DNA of 64,000 nucleotides, from contig NZ_JACHMS010000001.1 in NCBI RefSeq assembly GCF_014205055.1, positions 1,364,001 through 1,428,000 on the forward strand, given 5' to 3'. This stretch comes from Streptomyces luteogriseus. Its GTDB lineage: Bacteria; Actinomycetota; Actinomycetes; Streptomycetales; Streptomycetaceae. Made by a program: the position numbers and the translations under genes. The notes beneath the pieces are model-generated. The model was not told the DNA's origin. It did not search any database and was given only the letters and a program-made list of their open reading frames with translations. Positions 1-6,935 of this stretch are shown here, one piece after another (the stretch's first letter is position 1; every line of letters begins with the position of its first letter).

Positions 1-699
1 GGTGCGCAGGAGTTGGGTGAGGTATCGGTCCACGCGGTACGGGCTTTCCCCGATGTCCTCCACCAGCAACAGCCCGCCCCGCGCCCCGGGGTGGGCGTGC
101 GGGGTGCCAAGGTCGCTCGCGAGCAGACTCAGGCAACCGCCCAGGGTGACCCCCCGGGCTCGGCCCGGGACCAGTGCCGCACCCGGGGGCGCGGCCGTGA
201 CGGTCCGCACGGACTCCGGCTCGAAGAGGGTGGCCCGCAGGTGCTCCTGGGCCCGGGCGTTCTTGAGGAAGTCGACGCCGGCGGCCGCGGGTCCGTACAG
301 CGTGACCAGGCCCAGGCGGGTGGCGAAGGCCTGGTGCAGGACGGTGACGTCGCTGAACCCGGCGAACACCTTGGGGCCCGCCGTCCGCATCGCCTCCCAG
401 TCGAGCAGATCGACCATGCGCTGCGCCCCGTACCCGCCCCGGGCGCACAGCACGGCCGCGACGGACGGATCGCACCAGGCGGCCCGGAGGTCGGCGGCGC
501 GCTGCTCGTCCGTGCCGGCCAGGTAGTCCAACTCCCGGTGTCTGCCCAGCACATGGGGCATCACCACGGGGTCGAGGTCCCAGCCGCGCAGAATGTCCAG
601 CCCCGCCTGGAGGCGCTCCTCGGGCACGGGGCCACTGGGCGCGACGACGGCGACACGGGCGCCGGGGGCGAGCCGGGGAGGTCGTACCAACGGGTTCAC
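1..699 (-). CDS. LD-carboxypeptidase (peptidase family S66), 3' end cut off by window
   Basis: Muramoyltetrapeptide LD-carboxypeptidase/MccF-type serine peptidase, which removes the terminal D-amino acid from murein tetrapeptides in the cytoplasm. Translating the minus strand from the GTG at 699 gives 233 codons with no stop, so the C-terminus with the catalytic His lies outside the window. The N-terminal Rossmann-like part shows ARGGYGAQRMVDLLD (about residues 86-100) and the nucleophile motif GFSDVT with Ser116, close to Ser115 of Pseudomonas LdcA. LLVEDIGE around residue 213-217 carries the expected Glu. The GTG start overlaps the TGA of the upstream S9 peptidase by 4 bp (GTGA), so the two are translationally coupled. 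Family assignment is firm; the exact substrate (murein peptide or a microcin-like compound) is inferred. Confidence 0.88.
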   Translation of the reverse strand, partial: MNPLVRPPRLAPGARVAVVAPSGPVPEERLQAGLDILRGWDLDPVVMPHVLGRHRELDYLAGTDEQRAADLRAAWCDPSVAAVLCARGGYGAQRMVDLLDWEAMRTAGPKVFAGFSDVTVLHQAFATRLGLVTLYGPAAAGVDFLKNARAQEHLRATLFEPESVRTVTAAPPGAALVPGRARGVTLGGCLSLLASDLGTPHAHPGARGGLLLVEDIGESPYRVDRYLTQLLRT

Positions 700-2660
700 T
701 TGCTGAGCTCCAGGGTGGGGATGCCGGGCGGGTCCAGGCGGAACACCTGGGCGTAGAGGGAGAGTTCGGCCTCCAGGGCGCGCACCATGGTCTCCGCCCT
801 GCGGAACCCGTGCCCCTCCCCCTCGAAGGCGAGATACGCGTGCGGCACCTTCCGGCCCTCCAGCCGGGCCAGGAACCGCTCGCACTGGACGGGCGGGCAG
901 ATCACGTCTTCCAGGCCCTGGAGCAGCAGGAACGGCACGGTGAGGCGGTCGGCGTGGGCGGCGGGCGAGCGCTCCGCGTACCGGGCGGGCACCTCGGCGA
1001 GCGGCCCGATGAGGCCCTCCAGGTACCGCGACTCGAAGTCATGGGTCTCCCCCGTGCCCCAGCCGGCCAGGTCCAGGATCGGGTACTTGACGGTGCCGCA
1101 GGCGTAGACGTCGGTGGTGGTGAGCGAGGCGGCGGCGGTCCAGCCGCCCGCGCTGCCGCCCCTGACGGCGAGCCGGCCGCGGTCGGCGGTGCCCTCGTCG
1201 GCGAGGGCCAGGGCGACGGCGGCGCAGTCCTCGACGTCCACCACGCCCCACTGCTCGCGCAGCCGCTCCCGGTAGGGGCGGCCGTACCCCGTGGAGCCGC
1301 CGTAGTTGACCTCGGCGACGCCGATGCCGCGCGAGGTGAAGTAGGCGATCTCAAGGTCGAGCACCAGCGGTGCGCGGCCGGTGGGCCCGCCGTGCGCCCA
1401 GACGACGTAGGGCGGCAGCTCGTCGCCGGGCGCGACGCAGCCGGGGTGGTGCGGCGGGTAGATGTGGGCGTGGATGTCGCGCCCGTCGGGGCCGGTGAAG
1501 GTGCGGATCTGCGGCTCGGGGTAGTAGGCGGGATCGACGGCGTCGTCGTGCTCGGCGCCGACGACCCGGGCCCGGCCGGTGCGGGCGTCCAGTTCGACGA
1601 CCTCGTAGGCGCTGCGCGGGCTGGCCCCGACGGCGACGACCCGTTCGCCGTGGGCGGCGAGGGTGGGGGCGAACTCGGTCCAGGGTCCGGCCGCGTCGAC
1701 GACCTCGCCGGTCTCGGGGTCCAGGATGCCGAGTGCGGTGGCGCCCCGGCCGTGCACGACGGCGACCAGACCGCTCTCCAGCGGGGTGAACCATCGCGAA
1801 CCCAGCTTCCACAGGGCCCCGCCGAACTCCTCCTCGCGCGGGCACACCCGCTCCCCGTCCAGGTAGAGGTTCCACCAGCCGGAACGGTCGCTCGCGTAGA
1901 GCAGACGGCCGTCGTGGGTCCAGTCGACCTGGGCGATGGCCTCGCCGGGCCCTCCGGCCACGGTCCGGGCGTCGCGCAGGGCGCCGTCGGTGGTGACGTC
2001 GGCGAGGAGCAGCTCGGTGCCGTCCCACGGCATGCGGGGATGCTCCCAGGCGAGCCAGGCGGCCCGCCGCCCGTCGGGCGAGAGCTTCGGTCCGGTCACG
2101 AACCGGTGCCGCCCGTCGGTCAGTTCCCGTACGGCGTCCCGGTCCTCGGCGGCGGAGCCGTCCAGCGGGACGGCGGCCAGGACCCGGCGCACGTCGGTGG
2201 GTCCGTCGCCGGTGAACTCCTCCAGCACGCACCACACTTCGCCCCGCTCGGGCAGCGGCAGCGGCTCGGCCCAGCGCAGGCCGGCACCCACGGGCGACAC
2301 GGGGGTGAGCGGCCGGGGTTCTCCGCCCGGCTCGCAGCGGTACAGCCGCTGGTCGGCGAAGTTCACGAACACCACGAGCGGTCCGGTGTCACGCGCGACG
2401 GCGGCCCACGGGTGCCCGCCGTACTCGATGACCCGGCTGCGCACGTTCCACGGCGCGGGCAGCAGCGACTCCTCCCGGCCGTCGGCGTGCCGGCGCACCA
2501 GGGTGCGCCGGCCGCTCTCGGCGGGGCGCGGCTCGGTCCACCACACTTCGTCGCCGACGAAACCCACGTACTCCGGGTGCCCGTCGTGCGCGGCGGTCAG
2601 GGCCGCGTCGATGGGCGAGGGCCACGCCCCGTAGGCCAGCGTCCGCACCGTCTCCCCCAC
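696..2660 (-). CDS. S9 family prolyl oligopeptidase-like peptidase
   Basis: Serine peptidase with an N-terminal beta-propeller (roughly residues 30-380, repeats such as YVGFVGDEVWW and KLSPDGRRAAWLAW) and a C-terminal alpha/beta hydrolase domain. The triad is visible: Ser503 in RGGSAGGW, Asp585 in QGLEDVICPP and His617 in GEGHGFR. Such enzymes act as acylaminoacyl/dipeptidyl peptidases in the cytoplasm; no signal peptide is seen. I chose the GTG at 2660 because it follows the M20 stop by 4 bp and has AGGAG just before it. A second GTG at 2648 with GGGGGAG upstream is equally possible, and the open frame reaches 2702. It is the third gene of a four-peptidase operon, overlapping the next gene by 4 bp. 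About 654 residues, normal for the family. Confidence 0.9.
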   Translation of the reverse strand: MGETVRTLAYGAWPSPIDAALTAAHDGHPEYVGFVGDEVWWTEPRPAESGRRTLVRRHADGREESLLPAPWNVRSRVIEYGGHPWAAVARDTGPLVVFVNFADQRLYRCEPGGEPRPLTPVSPVGAGLRWAEPLPLPERGEVWCVLEEFTGDGPTDVRRVLAAVPLDGSAAEDRDAVRELTDGRHRFVTGPKLSPDGRRAAWLAWEHPRMPWDGTELLLADVTTDGALRDARTVAGGPGEAIAQVDWTHDGRLLYASDRSGWWNLYLDGERVCPREEEFGGALWKLGSRWFTPLESGLVAVVHGRGATALGILDPETGEVVDAAGPWTEFAPTLAAHGERVVAVGASPRSAYEVVELDARTGRARVVGAEHDDAVDPAYYPEPQIRTFTGPDGRDIHAHIYPPHHPGCVAPGDELPPYVVWAHGGPTGRAPLVLDLEIAYFTSRGIGVAEVNYGGSTGYGRPYRERLREQWGVVDVEDCAAVALALADEGTADRGRLAVRGGSAGGWTAAASLTTTDVYACGTVKYPILDLAGWGTGETHDFESRYLEGLIGPLAEVPARYAERSPAAHADRLTVPFLLLQGLEDVICPPVQCERFLARLEGRKVPHAYLAFEGEGHGFRRAETMVRALEAELSLYAQVFRLDPPGIPTLELSK

Positions 2661-2664
2661 TCTC

Positions 2665-3978
2665 CTAGGCCGTCCGCAGGAACCGGTCGAGTACGCGGAC
2701 ACCGAAGTGCAGCGCCTCGACCGGTACCCGTTCGTCGACCCCGTGGAACATGGCCGCGTAGTCGTAGCCGTCCGGCAGCTTCAGCGGGGTGAAGCCGTAG
2801 CCGGTGATGCCGAGGCGGGAGAACTGCTTGGCGTCGGTGCCGCCGGACATGCAGAACGGAACGACGTGCCCCTCGGGCGCGAACTCCTCGATGGCGGAGC
2901 GCATGCCCGCGAAGGTCGCCGAGTCCACCGGCGACTCCAGGGCGACCTCGCGGTGGTGGAACTCCCAGTCCACGTCCGGCCCGGTGAGGCGGTCGAGGGT
3001 GGTGCGGAACTCCTCCTCGCCGCCGGGCATGAAGCGGCCGTCCACGTGCGCGACGGCCTCGCCCGGGATGACGTTGATCTTGTAACCCGCGTCCAGCATG
3101 GTCGGGTTGGCGCTGTTGCGCAGGGTCGGCTCGACGAGCTTCGCGGCCGGTCCGAGCTTCTCCAGCAGCGCGTCCACGTCGGTGAGGTCGGTCTCGATGC
3201 CGTAGAGCGCGGCGAGTTCGGTGAGGGCGGCGCGCACGGTCGGGGTCAGCCTGAGCGGCCACTCGTGGGCGCCGATCCGCGCGATGGCGGCCGCGAGCCG
3301 GGTGACGGCGTTGTCGCGGTTGACCTTGGAGCCGTGCCCGGCACGTCCGCGGGCGGTGAGCTTCAGCCAGGCGGTGCCGCGTTCCCCGGCGGCGATCGGA
3401 TAGATCTGCCGCCCGGCACCGTCGTGGAAGGTGAAGGCGCCCGACTCGCTGATGCCTTCGGTGCAGCCCTCGAACAGACCGGGGTGCCGGTCGGCGAGGA
3501 ACCCGGAGCCGTCCACGGCGCTGGCCTCCTCGTCGGCGGTGAACGCGATGACGACGTCCCGGCGGGGCCGGACACCCTGCCGTGCCCAGCCGCGTACGAC
3601 GGCCAGGATCATCGCGTCCATGTTCTTCATGTCGACGGCGCCGCGCCCCCAGACGACCCCGTCGCGGATCTCCCCGGAGAACGGATGCACGCTCCAGTCG
3701 GCGGCCGCGGCGGGCACGACGTCGAGATGGCCGTGGAGCAGCAGGGCGCCGGCCGAGGGGTCGGTGCCCTCGATCCGGGCGACGACGTTGGTCCGCCCCT
3801 CGGCGCGCTCCAGCAGGGTCGGCTCGATCCCGGCGTCGGCGAGCCGGGCGGCGGCGTACTCGGCGGCGGGCCGCTCCCGGCAGTCGCCCCCGCCCCGGTT
3901 GGTGGTGTCGATCCGGATGAGGTCGGACGTGTACGTCACGACCTCGTCCAGCGCCTGCTCGTCCACCTGCTCAGCCAT
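2665..3978 (-). CDS. M20 family metallodipeptidase/deacylase
   Basis: Zinc-dependent M20 peptidase (ArgE/DapE/carnosinase group), 437 residues. Metal ligands are in order: His84 and Asp86 in LLLHGHLDVVP, Asp116 in WGRGAVDMKN, the catalytic pair Glu150-Glu151 in FTADEEAS, and a late His in the AMFHGVDE segment. The dimerisation (lid) domain sits in the middle, after the RAGHGS motif. The ATG at 3978 lies inside the end of the upstream M55 gene (8-bp overlap), and the stop is 4 bp before the S9 start, so all are probably one transcript. These enzymes cleave dipeptides or N-acyl amino acids. Together with the M55 and S66 neighbours, a role finishing D-amino-acid-containing peptides is a reasonable inference. 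The family call is secure; the substrate is unknown. Confidence 0.92.
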   Translation of the reverse strand: MAEQVDEQALDEVVTYTSDLIRIDTTNRGGGDCRERPAAEYAAARLADAGIEPTLLERAEGRTNVVARIEGTDPSAGALLLHGHLDVVPAAAADWSVHPFSGEIRDGVVWGRGAVDMKNMDAMILAVVRGWARQGVRPRRDVVIAFTADEEASAVDGSGFLADRHPGLFEGCTEGISESGAFTFHDGAGRQIYPIAAGERGTAWLKLTARGRAGHGSKVNRDNAVTRLAAAIARIGAHEWPLRLTPTVRAALTELAALYGIETDLTDVDALLEKLGPAAKLVEPTLRNSANPTMLDAGYKINVIPGEAVAHVDGRFMPGGEEEFRTTLDRLTGPDVDWEFHHREVALESPVDSATFAGMRSAIEEFAPEGHVVPFCMSGGTDAKQFSRLGITGYGFTPLKLPDGYDYAAMFHGVDERVPVEALHFGVRVLDRFLRTA

Positions 3979-4804
3979 ACTGCTCCTCCACCGCGGCCGA
4001 GACGATCGTGGTGACCGCCTTGAAGGCGCGGATGCCCTCGTACATGGTCCCGCTCGTGTACGCCACCTTCCGCTCACCGATGCGTTCCACACCCGGGACG
4101 ACGGTGGCGGCCATCGCCAGGTGCTCGGCGTCGAACTCCACGGCCACGGTGAACGGACCGCCGTGCACGGGTTCGTGACGCACCGCCAGAGCGGCGGCCT
4201 CCTTGGCCGCCGCCCGGATGTCGGCCGCGGTGCGACCGGGCGTGCGGCACACGGCCGCGTAGCGCGACACATGGTCCTTCACGGCGACCTTCAGCGCCTC
4301 CGGCGCGTACCCGAGCGCGTCCTCGCAGGCGACGTCGTCCCCGGTGACCAGCACGACCGGCACGCCGTACTCGGCGACGACATGCGCGTTGAGCAGCCCC
4401 TCGCTCGCCCGTACGTCGTTCAGCCACACGCCCGTGATCGAGTTGGCGAGGTAGGTGTGCGCGAGGACGCCCTCCATGCCGGCGCCCGCGTGGTAGCCGA
4501 CGAACGCGATGCCGTCGACGTCGCCGTGCTGCACGCCCTCGACCATGGACAGCGTCTTGTGCCGGCCCGTGAGCAGCTGGGCGCGGTCGTCGAGCTGCTC
4601 CAGCAGCAGGTTGCGCATCGACCAGTGCGCCTCGTTGATGATCACCTCGTCGGCGCCGCCGTCGTGGAAGCCGAGCACGGCGGCGTTGACGTCGGAGGTG
4701 AACAGCGACCGGCAGCGCTCCCACTGGGAGGCGCCCGGCACCACGTCGTCGGGCCAGGTGACGCCGGTGGCGCCCTCCATGTCGGCGCTGATGAGGATTC
4801 TCAT
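3971..4804 (-). CDS. M55 family D-aminopeptidase (DppA-like)
   Basis: 277-residue zinc D-aminopeptidase of the DppA family, which removes N-terminal D-amino acids (for example from D-Ala-D-Ala) and forms ring-shaped decamers in characterised members. The N-terminal metal motif is clear: MRILISADMEGATG with Asp8 and Glu10. Further family signatures are FVGYHAGAG and NEAHWSMRN. The ATG at 4804 was chosen because the family motif starts directly there; the frame is open to 4843, but that extension has no homology. A GGACGG sequence precedes the start. It is the promoter-proximal gene of the peptidase operon running to position 1 and overlaps the M20 gene by 8 bp. In Bacillus the homologue sits in a dipeptide transport operon; no transporter is visible here. 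Confidence 0.9.
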   Translation of the reverse strand: MRILISADMEGATGVTWPDDVVPGASQWERCRSLFTSDVNAAVLGFHDGGADEVIINEAHWSMRNLLLEQLDDRAQLLTGRHKTLSMVEGVQHGDVDGIAFVGYHAGAGMEGVLAHTYLANSITGVWLNDVRASEGLLNAHVVAEYGVPVVLVTGDDVACEDALGYAPEALKVAVKDHVSRYAAVCRTPGRTAADIRAAAKEAAALAVRHEPVHGGPFTVAVEFDAEHLAMAATVVPGVERIGERKVAYTSGTMYEGIRAFKAVTTIVSAAVEEQYG

Positions 4805-4878
4805 GACGAGCCGTCCAGGGCGGAGATCTTCATGGTTCGTCACGTTACGCGCCGCGGCCGGAACCGGCTACGAGGTGG

Positions 4879-5976
4879 TCACCAACGGATCGGCAGGTCG
4901 GCGACGAATGCCGTGAGACGGTCGGCCAGCAGCCGGTGGTCACGGGCCGAGTAGTGCCAGTGGCAGCCCGTGTAGTCCAGGCCGGAGGTGTCGAGAGGCC
5001 AGTAGCGGACCCGGCGGTCGCCCGCGCCGGCGCGTTCCCGGACGACGTGATCGACATGGCCGGCGAACGGGCCCGTACCGACGGCCAGGAGGGTGGTCGA
5101 GGCCCCGTAACGCTGCCGCAGCTTCGCGAGGAAACCGCTGTAGGCGCTGCGGTAGGCGGCGGCGAGGCTCTCGTCCGTCCAGGGCTCGCCCGGGTTGACC
5201 GGGGTGGAGAAGTCGTTCGTACCGAGGTGGACCACCACGAGCTGCGGCCGCCAGGTACCGGGGTTCTGCCAGACGTCGCCGGGCACGTTCAGCAGCGCAC
5301 GGTCGTAGAAGGTGCGGTAGTTCACCTCCGGCGAGCCGCCGTTGTAGTTGCGCACCATGCCCTGGCCCGAGTACGCGTTGAGCTGGTAGTCGGCGCGCAG
5401 CCCCCGGGCGGTGAGGGCGCCGTAGCTCACGTCGGCGTTCGTGGTGCGCTTGAGCTGCTCGCCGTCGCAGTCGCGCGAGGGGGAGAGGTTGCCGTAGCCG
5501 GCCGTGAGGGAGTCGCCGATGAACTCGATCTGGCGGCTGTGCGCGGCGGGCCGGGTCAGGACGGCACCGCCGGGTGCGGCGACGAAGCCACCGAAGGAGC
5601 TGGTGTTCCACGGGGTGTCGTTGCGCTTGACGAGCCGGACGGTGTGCTCGCCGTCGCGCAGGCCCCTGACCCAGTGGGTGGTCTTCCCGGGCGTGACGAG
5701 GGTCGCGACGGTGGACCCGTCGACCTGGACGTCGTAGTCGGCGGCCGGATCGTCGAGCACGACGCCCACGCCGGTGCCCCGGATCCGGCCCTCGAAGTAG
5801 ACGCCGGGCCAGCTGTACTGGAGCACGTCTCCGGAGGCCTTGATCCGCCCGGCGGTGTGCACGCTGTCCCGTACTCCGCGAGGGTCCGGCGCGGCCGCGG
5901 TCGTGACGGCGCTCGTGCCGATCAGCACCGTCGAGACCGCTGACGCGGCCATCATCCGTAACCAGGGCATCGGCAT
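4879..5976 (-). CDS. Secreted SGNH/GDSL esterase, CE2-like
   Basis: 365-residue secreted esterase. Residues 1-28 form a Sec signal peptide (hydrophobic core followed by TTAAAP). An N-terminal jelly-roll-like domain (about residues 45-145, with GVYFEGRIRGTGVGV and a WVRGLRDGEHTVRL segment) precedes an SGNH hydrolase. Block I is GDSLTAGYGN with Ser156, block III is VHLGTNDFS, and the last block is GCHWHYSARDH. This order matches carbohydrate esterase family 2 (acetyl esterases acting on plant polysaccharides), so extracellular deacetylation is the best guess. The ATG at 5976 has an excellent GGAGG eight bases upstream. It is monocistronic by spacing (74 bp to the peptidase operon, 111 bp to the methyltransferase end). 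Confidence 0.87.
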   Translation of the reverse strand: MPMPWLRMMAASAVSTVLIGTSAVTTAAAPDPRGVRDSVHTAGRIKASGDVLQYSWPGVYFEGRIRGTGVGVVLDDPAADYDVQVDGSTVATLVTPGKTTHWVRGLRDGEHTVRLVKRNDTPWNTSSFGGFVAAPGGAVLTRPAAHSRQIEFIGDSLTAGYGNLSPSRDCDGEQLKRTTNADVSYGALTARGLRADYQLNAYSGQGMVRNYNGGSPEVNYRTFYDRALLNVPGDVWQNPGTWRPQLVVVHLGTNDFSTPVNPGEPWTDESLAAAYRSAYSGFLAKLRQRYGASTTLLAVGTGPFAGHVDHVVRERAGAGDRRVRYWPLDTSGLDYTGCHWHYSARDHRLLADRLTAFVADLPIRW

Positions 5977-6087
5977 GGCGGTCCTCCGCGGGGGCGAGGC
6001 GGGTGCACGGACGAGGAAGGTGACCGTACACCGACAAATTCACCGCCCGCCAGACCGTCTCCTGCCCCTCGCCCCCGACCGCCCGGC

Positions 6088-6813
6088 TCAGGCCGTGCGC
6101 CCCGCCACCAGCCAGGTGGACGGCAGCTCGATGCGCGTGCCGTCGGGGCGGTACTCCGTGGTCTTCAGCGGCGCACGGCCACTCGCCAGGACGGCGAGGC
6201 CGGCCGAGCGCAGATACTCGGGCACGGCCTCGTCCGCGACCTCGGCGGGCGCGAGGCCGTGCCGGAACACGGGAGCGAGCTTGGGCGGCGGGCCTTCGGG
6301 GCCACCCGCCAAGCCCATCAGCACCGGCTTGGCGGCGCCGGAGAGTTCCACCAGACAGACCCGGCCGCGGTCGCCGACCAGCGTGGCGATGCCGTCGATC
6401 AGCGTCTGCCGGTCGTCCGGATCGCACTGGTGCAGGACGCCCCGCACATAGACGTTGGTGTCGCCGAGTTCCGCGTGCAGAGCCTGGACCTCGTCCTTCT
6501 CTGCGGCGTCCAGCTGCCGGTAGGCGACCTGCCCCGCCGGGTCGGCCCGCCGGGCGTGATCGAGGGCCGCGGCGGACAGGTCGACACCCAGGACCCTCGG
6601 GAAGCGGTCGGCGAGGTAGCGGGTCTGGGTGCCGTTGCCGCAGCCGAGGTCCACCAGCGGCAGGGCGGGATCGGCCAGGTACGGCTCGAACAGGGCGAGA
6701 TGCGGCCCCGCGGTCAGGACCGGTTCCGCATCCCAGAACACCGCCCCCGGTTCGGCGGGCGCCTCCCGCCAGAACGCCTCCCACGCCTCCCGGTACCGAC
6801 TCGTCACGCTCAT
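6088..6813 (-). CDS. Class I SAM-dependent methyltransferase
   Basis: 241-residue soluble methyltransferase. The SAM-binding motif I is LVDLGCGNGTQT (about residues 63-74), followed by the acidic motif II end GVDLSAAAL and a motif with QLDAAEKDEV. The N-terminal YREAWEAFWREAP resembles thiopurine-methyltransferase-like and cyanobacterial SAM enzymes, and the C-terminal half carries a variable substrate cap. The ATG at 6813 has GGGGAG upstream; a longer open frame to 6903 is not supported. Neighbours give no clear substrate: the SpoIIE phosphatase lies upstream at 122 bp, the esterase downstream. The target (small molecule or protein) cannot be named from sequence. Confidence 0.82.
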   Translation of the reverse strand: MSVTSRYREAWEAFWREAPAEPGAVFWDAEPVLTAGPHLALFEPYLADPALPLVDLGCGNGTQTRYLADRFPRVLGVDLSAAALDHARRADPAGQVAYRQLDAAEKDEVQALHAELGDTNVYVRGVLHQCDPDDRQTLIDGIATLVGDRGRVCLVELSGAAKPVLMGLAGGPEGPPPKLAPVFRHGLAPAEVADEAVPEYLRSAGLAVLASGRAPLKTTEYRPDGTRIELPSTWLVAGRTA

Positions 6814-6935
6814 GGCCCACTCCCCAGGGTGCGAACGAATCCCGCCATGCGGCGGGCGGGTCCGGTGTATCGCGCCCCGGCCCCGGCCACAAGAAGACGG
6901 CACGCACCTTCACGCCCCGTTCGGCCCGGGGGTGT

